Below, in pieces: positions 20,008 through 26,986 of a stretch of DNA of 64,000 bases; the first letter of the stretch is position 1; each line of letters begins with the position of its first letter. Below the pieces are notes generated by a model. That model saw nothing but the letters and a program-made list of their open reading frames with translations, had not been told where the DNA came from and ran no database searches. This stretch comes from Frateuria flava (GTDB lineage Bacteria > Pseudomonadota > Gammaproteobacteria > Xanthomonadales > Rhodanobacteraceae). The stretch covers positions 62,001 to 126,000 of the forward strand of contig NZ_JAGJRS010000018.1 in NCBI RefSeq assembly GCF_017837635.1, written 5' to 3'. Position numbers and translations under genes: made by a program.

Positions 20008-20164
20008 CCGAGCTTGCGCCAAGCCACACGCCCGCCGAATGCAAGGTCCTCTTCCATCCAGCTGCAACCACCCGCCCAGGCGGATCGGGGCATGGCCGAC
20101 ACCCCACCGATTCGCTATGGTCGCGCTCCACTTCGCGACTGCCGCGCGCCAGGAGCCGCCCTTC

Positions 20165-21007
20165 ATGCCCCACTACCACGGCCCCCTGCTCACCCGTCCT
20201 GTCGCCGAGGCGCTGGTCGCCGCACGCGACGCCGGCGCCGATACGTGGACGGGATCACTGGACCTCGACCGCTCGCGCTCGAACGCACATCTACAGGCGG
20301 ACGCCTGGCAATGGCAGGACGCACGCTACCCATATCCGGCGAAACTTAAGGACCGCACGATCTACTACTGGGATAGCGAGGCCTTCGCACCCGTTTCGCG
20401 CTTCTCCGGTTCGCTGATCAAGCTGGTGCCCACCGAGTGGGGCGCACCCACCTTCGAGATCGACGGCATCAAGATGCTGCCGACCTCGAAGGCGTCGCCG
20501 GTCGAGGACGCACGGCGCAAGGTGGCGCTGGTCGAACCACGCGGCAAGGTGGTACTCGACACCTGCGGGGGACTGGGCTACTTCGCGGCCGGTTGCCTCG
20601 AAGCCGGCGCGGCACGCATCCATTCGTTCGAAAAAAACATCGACGTACTGTGGCTGCGCACCTTCAACCCGTGGTCGCCGGACCCCGACGCGCCCGCCAG
20701 CGGTGGCCGGCTGCAGCTCGCCCACGCCGACGTGTCGGTCGCCATCGCGCAACTGGCCGACGCCTCAGTGGACGCACTGCTGCATGACCCACCGCGCTTC
20801 GGCATCGCCGGCGAGCTCTATTCACAGGCGTTCTACGACCAGCTCGCCCGCGTGCTGCGCCGTGGCGGGCGCCTGTTCCACTACACCGGCAGCCCGAACA
20901 AGCTCACCAGCGGCCGCGACGTGCCGCGCGAAGTGGCAAAGCGTCTGGAAAAGGCCGGCTTCAAGGCGCAACTGGCGCTGGATGGCGTGCTGGCGACGCG
21001 GCGCTAG
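20165..21007 (+). CDS. Class I SAM-dependent methyltransferase-like protein
   Basis: A 280-residue protein. Residues from about 120 form a Rossmann methyltransferase core: motif I VVLDTCGGLGYFAAGCLEAG, an acidic strand end FEKN, and motif IV LLHDPPRFG with the DPPR sequence typical of N-methyltransferases acting on nucleic acid or amide groups. The N-terminal 110 residues (with SLDLDRSRSNAHL) form a separate domain. ATG 20165 has AGGAG 9 bases upstream. Substrate unknown; the archaeal/bacterial family of this shape is uncharacterised to my knowledge. Confidence 0.75.
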   Translation: MPHYHGPLLTRPVAEALVAARDAGADTWTGSLDLDRSRSNAHLQADAWQWQDARYPYPAKLKDRTIYYWDSEAFAPVSRFSGSLIKLVPTEWGAPTFEIDGIKMLPTSKASPVEDARRKVALVEPRGKVVLDTCGGLGYFAAGCLEAGAARIHSFEKNIDVLWLRTFNPWSPDPDAPASGGRLQLAHADVSVAIAQLADASVDALLHDPPRFGIAGELYSQAFYDQLARVLRRGGRLFHYTGSPNKLTSGRDVPREVAKRLEKAGFKAQLALDGVLATRR

Positions 21008-21014
21008 GCGATGC

Positions 21015-21581
21015 TCAGATCGCTGGCGATCGACGGCCCTTGAGGCGTACCCACAGACGCGCAAGCCACGGGCGCACGACCAGGTGCAGGATGGCCGAGG
21101 CGAGCGCGATCACCGAAGCGACCAGCGTCGGCAACAACGCGCCAAAGGCATGCATCATGCCCAGCACGAACCCCAGCAGGCACTCGGCCCGGTAGCCCGG
21201 CAACAGCAAGGCCAGCACGATCATTCCCTGGAACCACCAGGACAGGAATGTCTCGTACCCGCCCGTGAACGACACCGCGATACCGATACCGAACAGCAGG
21301 CCCACGACGAAGCCCACCACGATCGTCCGATAGACGGACAGCCTTGCGCTCTCCGGATGTCCCTCGATCCGACGCTGGATTCGCCCGGTGAGGAACCAGG
21401 CCAGCGCAGGCACCAGCAGGGCACTCCATGCGTTCGATATGCCGGGAAGGTCTACGCGTGCGAACAGGTGGTGCGTGGCAATGCCGCCGTGGGCATGCTC
21501 CCAGCCGAGGTTGGCCAGCTCCACCAGCGTCGCCAGGATGGCGAATCCCAGGCGCCAGCGCAGGATTGCGTGTTTCCTCAT
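21015..21581 (-). CDS. Hypothetical inner-membrane protein
   Basis: A 188-residue protein with about four to five hydrophobic helices (roughly residues 10-30, 45-65, 85-105, 110-135 and 140-165) and a basic C-terminus ending LKGRRSPAI. ATG 21581 is preceded by GGAGG; the upstream extension is not membrane-like. I do not recognise a family. Convergent with the methyltransferase gene, 7 bp apart. Confidence 0.65.
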   Translation of the reverse strand: MRKHAILRWRLGFAILATLVELANLGWEHAHGGIATHHLFARVDLPGISNAWSALLVPALAWFLTGRIQRRIEGHPESARLSVYRTIVVGFVVGLLFGIGIAVSFTGGYETFLSWWFQGMIVLALLLPGYRAECLLGFVLGMMHAFGALLPTLVASVIALASAILHLVVRPWLARLWVRLKGRRSPAI

Positions 21582-21705
21582 GGTTCCCTCCACGCGAGGC
21601 CGGCGTCGTCCCGTGCACCGTACCGACTGAGACCGGCGCGGCAATCTGCCACAAGTCAGGCCATGTCAAAGGTATCGGTCATTGGCGCCCGCGCTGTCGG
21701 ACCGG

Positions 21706-23484
21706 TCAGGCCTGGACCAGGGCGTTGGCGACTTCCAGATCGCCCATGACGCAGTTGCGGCCCGCACGCTTGGCGCGATAGAGCGCCGCGTCGGCTTCCC
21801 TGCAAAGCCGCTGTACGCCGTAGCCGGACGTGGCGGTAGACGCCAGCCCGACGCTGGCCGATATCGTAATCTCGAACCCATCCTTGCTGACGGGCGACTC
21901 GAGAATCGCCGCACGGATGCGATTGGCGATGTCCATGCCCTGCTCGCGCGAACACTCGTACAGCAGGATGCCGAACTCCTCGCCACCCAACCGGCCGAAC
22001 AGGTCAACGGGACGCAACTGCTGCTGGCAGGCGGCGACGGCGCGCTTGAGCACCGTGTCCCCCGTGGCATGGCCATGGGTGTCGTTGACGAGCTTGAAGT
22101 GATCCAGATCCAGCACGATCAGGCAGGCATGGCCAACTTTCTTGTTCAGTAGCTGCAGAGCGCGCTCCGTCCTGCAGATGAAGTGCTGGTGGTTGAGGAT
22201 GCCGGTGAGGCCATCCAGTCGAGAGAGCCGCATGAAGCGCAGCTGTGAGCGCTTGAGCCGGAACAGCCAGAAGACGATCGACGCCAGCACCAGAAGGAGC
22301 AGGACATTGTAGAGGCGGCTGGTCTCGACGGCTTTGGTGTCCAGAGCCTGCTGCAAGCGGAGAATCTTGTTCTGCTTACTTAGTCGCTCTGTCTCCAGTT
22401 TCTGCGCCAACATGTGTTGCCGGGCTACTTCGTAGGCCAGCGTCCGCGCACTGATGTCATCGAGATAGCCCCTGTCCTGGACGACGTAGTGTTCGTAAAA
22501 GGACAACGCCGCCGCGGCGTTGCCCAGCCTCTTCTCGGTTCGATAGAGCACCTTGTAGGCTTCGGCCAGCGCCTGGTCGATGCTTCCGGGCTTCGCCATG
22601 GCGACCGCGACGAGGGCTGCGGCTCTAGCGTCTTTGTCACGGCCGAGGGCGGCCAGTGCTTGCGCGCGTTGCACCTTGGCGGACAGTATGTGCGGATAGT
22701 ATGCGCTGGTACGAATACTGGCAGAGAGCCGATCAAGCAGCGCGAGGGCCATGGATGGCTTTCCCTCTTCGATATAGAGGTTGACCAAGACCAGTTGCAT
22801 GCTGTTGCTAAAGGCCGGCTGGTCAGTGGCGTCGCACTTTTCGATGGCACGCTGAAGTTCCTGACTGGTCGAGGTCAGCCGCTTCCCGTTGTATAGCGCA
22901 GCGACCTCCCTCGAGAGCGGTCGGCACAGGTTTTCACCCGGAGGAACGGCCTGTTCGGCCATGTGCGCGTACTGGATTGCCAGGTCGATCTGGCCTGCCA
23001 GACTGAGCATCTGCGACAGATCCGACTGTAGCAAGAATCGGGCCTGTGGATCTTTGACCTGGTCCAAGCCCGCGGCCAGGCGGTTGGCCAAGGTGAATGC
23101 GTCTTCGTAGCGCCGGTTGAGCGCCAGATTGTTGAGAAGCAGCCCCGATGCCTTCGCGGCCAGCACGTCGTTGCCGGAACGGTCGATGATCTCGCGCAAC
23201 TGCGTTTCGGAGGCAGTGTAGTCGCCTTCGAACATGGCCTCCCAGGCATCGAGATACCGCAGATGCCATTGTTGAGCCGGAGTGAGGTTCGGTGCCTCGC
23301 GATGAATCCGGTCCAGCATCACGACAAATCGCGGATGGTCCCGGGTACGCAGAGCCTCGGCCTGTTCGAGAAACACGCCGGGATTCATGGCTGGCGAGTC
23401 GGCCTGGCTGACCTGCGCAAGCAGGCACCAGGCCAGGATTGCCCCCGCGAGCCAGACACGGCCACGGCTTGATGGCCGGGACAT
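21706..23484 (-). CDS. Membrane-anchored TPR-type diguanylate cyclase
   Basis: A 592-residue protein. A signal peptide (1-28) is followed by a large periplasmic region of TPR-like helices (about 35-355), a coiled coil (360-390), one transmembrane helix (about 397-413) and a GGDEF domain. The active site GGEEF is at 500-504 and the inhibitory I-site RxxD at 491-494, so it should make cyclic di-GMP with product inhibition. It is the third gene of the borosin-like locus, 19 bp after the precursor gene, so it is probably co-transcribed. The periplasmic TPR region may sense a peptide or protein signal; that is inference. Confidence 0.9.
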   Translation of the reverse strand: MSRPSSRGRVWLAGAILAWCLLAQVSQADSPAMNPGVFLEQAEALRTRDHPRFVVMLDRIHREAPNLTPAQQWHLRYLDAWEAMFEGDYTASETQLREIIDRSGNDVLAAKASGLLLNNLALNRRYEDAFTLANRLAAGLDQVKDPQARFLLQSDLSQMLSLAGQIDLAIQYAHMAEQAVPPGENLCRPLSREVAALYNGKRLTSTSQELQRAIEKCDATDQPAFSNSMQLVLVNLYIEEGKPSMALALLDRLSASIRTSAYYPHILSAKVQRAQALAALGRDKDARAAALVAVAMAKPGSIDQALAEAYKVLYRTEKRLGNAAAALSFYEHYVVQDRGYLDDISARTLAYEVARQHMLAQKLETERLSKQNKILRLQQALDTKAVETSRLYNVLLLLVLASIVFWLFRLKRSQLRFMRLSRLDGLTGILNHQHFICRTERALQLLNKKVGHACLIVLDLDHFKLVNDTHGHATGDTVLKRAVAACQQQLRPVDLFGRLGGEEFGILLYECSREQGMDIANRIRAAILESPVSKDGFEITISASVGLASTATSGYGVQRLCREADAALYRAKRAGRNCVMGDLEVANALVQA

Positions 23485-23503
23485 AACCTACACCCTGGAT
23501 GAC

Positions 23504-23776
23504 TTACGACTTACTGCCAAGAGGCGGGACGTCGAGCGGCTCCTCCTCCATCGGTTCGTCATCTTCGCGGGCAGGCATCTGATTGACCTGCGGCACCTGG
23601 TTGGGCAGTTGCCCGAATTCCACCGACAGTACCGAGCTGTCGCCCGATGCGGCCGCCGCAACCAGCGCCGCGGATGCCTGTGCCCCGTCGAGCCGCTGCG
23701 CCAGCTCTTCTCCCGGCGCGTGCCGCAGAGAGGCGTCGCGGCCAATCGCTTCCAATAGCTCGATAGTGTCGGTCAT
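23504..23776 (-). CDS. Likely split-borosin precursor peptide (SonA-like)
   Basis: A 90-residue peptide. The N-terminal half (about 1-50, TIELLEAIGRDASLRHAPGE and a second helix ending VAAAASGDSSVL) is an all-helical leader resembling the borosin-binding domain of SonA. The tail (51-90) is unstructured and rich in Q, N, V, P, then acidic, with polar/valine stretches GQLPNQVPQVNQMPA as a candidate core. AGGGGGA lies 7 bases before the ATG. It lies between the methyltransferase gene (90 bp upstream) and a diguanylate cyclase gene (19 bp downstream). The family call rests on leader shape and the neighbouring enzyme, not on a search. Confidence 0.7.
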   Translation of the reverse strand: MTDTIELLEAIGRDASLRHAPGEELAQRLDGAQASAALVAAAASGDSSVLSVEFGQLPNQVPQVNQMPAREDDEPMEEEPLDVPPLGSKS

Positions 23777-23866
23777 TTGTGATTCCCCCTGCGTTTGACG
23801 GTAACTAAAGCCTTCGTCGTGCGTATCGCTCAGCGAACCGCCCCCTGCTGCATTCGCACCCGACCA

Positions 23867-24697
23867 TTATGCGATTTTTTCGACTCGCTCCAATGCATCC
23901 AGTTTTTCCAGATACGCCTGCATGGCCACGTTGGGCTTGAGCGGCATGGCAGGGGGAAGCACCACCGTTTCCTCGGCAGTCAGCGGCGACAGGGCCAGGT
24001 CGCGTAAGGCCACACGCCTGGCACGGGGCCTCTCGATCGGAAGCGTGGCCGCCCGGTAGATAATTACTTCATGTTCGGGCGGATAATCCTTAACCAGCAG
24101 ATCGACCAGCAACTGGCGATAGGCCGGCCCGGTCGCGAAGCGACCGAGCGATCGATCACCGACCAACGCGACCTGCCAAAGGACGAGGTAACCGGTCGGA
24201 TCGATCCGCCGCTCGTAGAACAGCAACTGGCTTGCCTCAAAATGCTGGCAGCCGAAACGGCCCGGATCGATGCCCAGGTCCGCATAAAGGCAGTCTTCGG
24301 CAGAGACGCCCGGCTCCATGTGAGCTTCGAATCCCTCCGCACGCGCCACCTCGATGACTTTGTGCGGCGACCAGGCAAAAATACCCGGGTGTCCGTAGAA
24401 CACTCCGCACACGCGCTTGCCTGCGCGCACTTCGACCATCATCAACTCGACCCACTCGCGATAGGTCTTAAGGCGCGACTTGCCCTCGCGGTAATACGGC
24501 TGGAGGCTGCGCACATCAGGGTGCATGCGCTCCAGCCACTTCTCGACGATGCCGTCGGAAAGTCCGGCGAACACCACGTCAGCCTGCTCGATGTGGCTAC
24601 GCGCCAGCGGCGTCAGGTGGGAACCGAGGGTCATGCCCATGCCGACGCAGGCGAGGCTGCCGCGTGTCCTGTGCGCTATCGCAGGGGAAGTGTCCAT
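23867..24697 (-). CDS. SonM-like peptide backbone alpha-N-methyltransferase (borosin, tetrapyrrole-methylase fold)
   Basis: A 276-residue SAM-dependent methyltransferase with the tetrapyrrole methylase fold: GSLACVGMGMTLGSHLTPL at the N-terminus, ADVVFAGLSDG, then FYGHPGIFAWSPH and AHMEPGVSAEDCLYADLGIDP. This follows SonM, the split borosin enzyme of Shewanella, rather than cobalamin or uroporphyrinogen methylases. Y68/Y69, R75, Y79 and Y101 (YGHPG) correspond to the catalytic Tyr-Arg-Tyr-Tyr set of OphMA. No precursor tail is fused to it, so it should act in trans on the peptide encoded next (23504-23776). ATG 24697 is chosen; neither it nor the upstream TTG has a clear ribosome site. Confidence 0.85.
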   Translation of the reverse strand: MDTSPAIAHRTRGSLACVGMGMTLGSHLTPLARSHIEQADVVFAGLSDGIVEKWLERMHPDVRSLQPYYREGKSRLKTYREWVELMMVEVRAGKRVCGVFYGHPGIFAWSPHKVIEVARAEGFEAHMEPGVSAEDCLYADLGIDPGRFGCQHFEASQLLFYERRIDPTGYLVLWQVALVGDRSLGRFATGPAYRQLLVDLLVKDYPPEHEVIIYRAATLPIERPRARRVALRDLALSPLTAEETVVLPPAMPLKPNVAMQAYLEKLDALERVEKIA

Positions 24698-24749
24698 CGC
24701 GTGATGGTAAGACAAAAACGGGACGGAGCGCGTCGGCTCCTGACATGTA

Positions 24750-24779
24750 CAAGCCCCCGGCCCCTGGGCCGAGGGCTTG
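24750..24779 (-). terminator. Stem-loop after the secreted PGFWKN protein gene
   Basis: CAAGCCC and GGGCTTG arms (24750-24779) enclose CGGCC/GGCCG pairs with one bulged base. It lies 20 bp beyond the stop at 24799 on the minus strand. No T run follows, so termination strength is uncertain. Confidence 0.55.
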
Positions 24780-24798
24780 AGTCGACCGCGGACGGTCC

Positions 24799-25623
24799 TC
24801 AGTCGAGCGGCACCTTGTAGTTGCCGTGATTATCGATCGGGCAGGCGCATTCGTTGCCGACCTGTTTCGGAGCGAAGTGATACCCCGGAATGCGGCTGGT
24901 GAGATACGCAGCCGTGGCCTTGTAGGCGTTCAAGTTGTAAGGCGGCTTCGCCGAACCGAAGGTATTGCCGCCGGGGGTGGTCAGCACCTGCCACAGCGTC
25001 GGCTGCGCGGCAGATGGCGTGATGTAGAAGCTCGGCACGACGGTGTCATTGAAGTCGGCGTACTTGTCCACGCCGACCAGGTTCCAGGCATCCTGCGAGG
25101 CGTTCTTCCAGAAGCCCGGCGAGCACCATGCGCCCGGCGTCTTCATCGGCTGGCAGCCATGGCTGACGACCAGTTGGACGTTTCCGTTCCTGACATCACC
25201 CTCGTAGGTGGCCGTGACCGGCAGGCCAACGAGTTTGTTGTAGCGGTAGTACTTGCTGGCGTACTTGAAGGTGCCGCCCACTTTGATCATCTGCACGGTG
25301 CGATCGGGCAGGGTCAACGTCGCGGACACCGCGCCATTGGCGGTGAGCACCCAGACCAGGTAACCCTGCCCCGACTGGTAGGGCTGACCCGTTCCGTTCC
25401 AGTTGGCGAACAGGCCGGTGCCGCCGTCGTCGGCATCGTTCTGACCGGTCAGGCCACATCGCTCGTCCTGCAGGTTGTGCGTGTTGCCGTCGAAGCTGAA
25501 GCCCTGGCCGGTGTAGGTCACGGCCGTCGCAGCCCATGCGGGCGCGGCCCCAACCAGGGTCAGCAGGAGAGCCAGCAGCAGCATGGCGAACAGGCGCCTG
25601 GACTTCATGAGCAGGGTCTTCAT
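24799..25623 (-). CDS. Secreted hypothetical protein with CSPGFWKN motif
   Basis: A 274-residue exported protein with a long signal peptide (1-32, ending PAWA-A). The N-terminal half (TAVTYTGQGFSFDGNTHNLQ...) looks like an all-beta domain. Residues near 165-175 carry WCSPGFWKNAS, a motif seen in many bacterial and archaeal extracellular proteins, often with further cysteines; here C-pairs occur at HGC and ECACP. ATG 25623 is used; GGGAG lies 9 bases upstream. A 16-bp palindrome in the promoter region is shared with a divergent LuxR-type regulator gene. Function unknown; extracellular matrix or adhesion is a guess. Confidence 0.6.
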   Translation of the reverse strand: MKTLLMKSRRLFAMLLLALLLTLVGAAPAWAATAVTYTGQGFSFDGNTHNLQDERCGLTGQNDADDGGTGLFANWNGTGQPYQSGQGYLVWVLTANGAVSATLTLPDRTVQMIKVGGTFKYASKYYRYNKLVGLPVTATYEGDVRNGNVQLVVSHGCQPMKTPGAWCSPGFWKNASQDAWNLVGVDKYADFNDTVVPSFYITPSAAQPTLWQVLTTPGGNTFGSAKPPYNLNAYKATAAYLTSRIPGYHFAPKQVGNECACPIDNHGNYKVPLD

Positions 25624-25692
25624 GAGCGTGTACTCCCGGGGAACCGCCGCAGCGGGGGAGCGCAGCATGCGGCGCGCGCCAGAACGGATGAA

Positions 25693-25708
25693 TACTCCGA
25701 TCGGAGTA
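25693..25708. promoter_or_regulatory. Perfect 16-bp palindrome between divergent genes
   Basis: TACTCCGATCGGAGTA is an exact 16-bp palindrome, 70 bp upstream of the secreted protein gene (minus) and 159 bp before the LuxR-type regulator (plus). Its place suits an operator for that regulator; LuxR/NarL-type dimers bind short inverted repeats. Confidence 0.6.
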
Positions 25709-25866
25709 GACGGACCGGCCGACCCATGGCATGCCGCGACGATCGATCGGGCTCGTACCCGGGGCTGCCGCGGTGGTGGGCTGCAGCCCGGGGCGGAGTG
25801 AACACGCCCCGCTCACGGCGGCGCTTCAATCCTCCGCAGGAAAACGCGGGATCGCGGGAGGGCCGC

Positions 25867-26538
25867 GTGATCAGCATCGTGCTCGGCGGGCCGGACCCCG
25901 CCATCCGTCAGGCCCTGGCCGCCGGTTTCGGGCGCGTCGAAGGGTTGCAGGTCGTTGGTGAAAGTGGTTCGCCGGAGCACCTGTCGCTGCTGGTCGCCTC
26001 CCATCGGCCAGCCATTGCGGTGGTCGAAGCGTGCTGGGCTGATGCCTGTCCCGGCTTGCTCGGTCGCCTGCTGGCCCGGCCAAGCGCGCCAAGGATGGTG
26101 ATGTACGCGGACACGCTGGCCCGGCCGGAGATTCTCGCCGCGGTGAAGCTGGGCGCCCATGGCTGCCTGTCGCGGCATGCGCCTGTCACGACGTGGCGTG
26201 AGGCGATTCTCGCCGTCCATGGTGGCGATTCCTGGATCCCGCGCGCGTTGATGGCCGCCGCGCTGGCTGACCTGCGGCACCTGCTGTGCATGGACCAGTG
26301 GCCCGCGCCGGGCATGGCTCCGTTGACCGACCGCCAGCGCGAGATCGTGCGCTGGGTCGCGCAGGGCCTGAGCAACAAGGAGATTGGCCGGCGCATGGGC
26401 ATCAGCCCGACCACGGTGAAAACGCACCTGCACAATATCTTCGAGCGCGCCGGCATCAACGGCCGGCAGCAGCTGGCTGTCCACGCGCTCAGGCAGGCCA
26501 CCCCGGCGCACCCGGCGCCGGGGACCGGGGTGAACTGA
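25867..26538 (+). CDS. LuxR/NarL-type regulator with degenerate receiver domain
   Basis: A 223-residue protein with a response-regulator-like N-domain (1-115) and a LuxR helix-turn-helix (about 152-210: LTDRQREIVRWVAQGLSNKE...TTVKTHLHNI). The receiver lacks the usual residues: the phospho-acceptor Asp position is E54 (AVVEACW), the N-terminal acidic pair is replaced (VLGGPDP), and the GYLLK lysine position reads GCLSRH. It probably works without phosphorylation. GTG at 25867 has GGGAGG 5 bases upstream; the longer frame overlaps the divergent gene. It may control the adjacent secreted protein gene through the 25693-25708 palindrome. Confidence 0.87.
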   Translation: MISIVLGGPDPAIRQALAAGFGRVEGLQVVGESGSPEHLSLLVASHRPAIAVVEACWADACPGLLGRLLARPSAPRMVMYADTLARPEILAAVKLGAHGCLSRHAPVTTWREAILAVHGGDSWIPRALMAAALADLRHLLCMDQWPAPGMAPLTDRQREIVRWVAQGLSNKEIGRRMGISPTTVKTHLHNIFERAGINGRQQLAVHALRQATPAHPAPGTGVN

Positions 26539-26566
26539 ACTGCCCCCCGGCCCTCGTCCGCTTCAC

Positions 26567-26761
26567 CTAATACTGCGGCGCGTACCAGGCCAGCACGTCC
26601 CGCGCTTGCCGGATATCCAGCGGTGGGCACTGGCCCAGCTCGCCACCGGAGAGCGCCGACTGGGCCCGCATGCGGATGCGCGTCTCCTCCGGATCCACCG
26701 GCGCGGACAGCCGGCCCCATTTCGCTTCGCAATGTGCGGCGACTTCCTGGAATGCGTTCAT
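26567..26761 (-). CDS. Small conserved-looking protein, 64 residues
   Basis: ATG 26761 has AAGGAGGG about 7 bases upstream. The 64-residue product begins MNAFQEVAAHCEAKWGRLS, contains two cysteines, and has no membrane segment. It probably folds as two or three helices. No family recognised. Convergent with the LuxR-type gene and 29 bp from its end. Confidence 0.6.
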   Translation of the reverse strand: MNAFQEVAAHCEAKWGRLSAPVDPEETRIRMRAQSALSGGELGQCPPLDIRQARDVLAWYAPQY

Positions 26762-26927
26762 GCGTGATCCCTCCTTGCGACAGGTGGTTTGCCAGCAGCA
26801 GAACGAATACCGAAGTCCCCATGCCCGACCGTCGTGCCGAGCGTCGAGCCCGCTTCGGTTCGCGACCAGTATCGACGGCCTACGTGAACCCCCTGCCAAG
26901 TTCGCGTGGTCCGGGTGTGTGGTCGCC

Positions 26928-26970
26928 AACGAAAACGAAACGGGCGCGGTGGAGCTTCCACCGCGCCCGT
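26928..26970 (-). terminator. Rho-independent terminator
   Basis: ACGGGCGCGGTGGA (26940-26953) and TCCACCGCGCCCGT (26957-26970) form a perfect 14-bp stem with a 3-base loop. On the minus strand it is followed by a T-rich stretch (26928-26939). It lies 16 bp after the stop of the large secreted-protein gene. Confidence 0.9.
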
Positions 26971-26986
26971 CATCGGCGACCCTGGC

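Noticed and set aside
18169-20166. Minus-strand open frame of 665 codons
   Set aside because: Antisense to LigD, whose domains and catalytic residues are intact on the plus strand.
23867-24697. Assignment to cobalamin or siroheme methylases
   Set aside because: The catalytic Tyr/Arg set and the EPGVSAEDCLYADLGIDP block match SonM, and a precursor gene is adjacent; cobalamin genes are absent.
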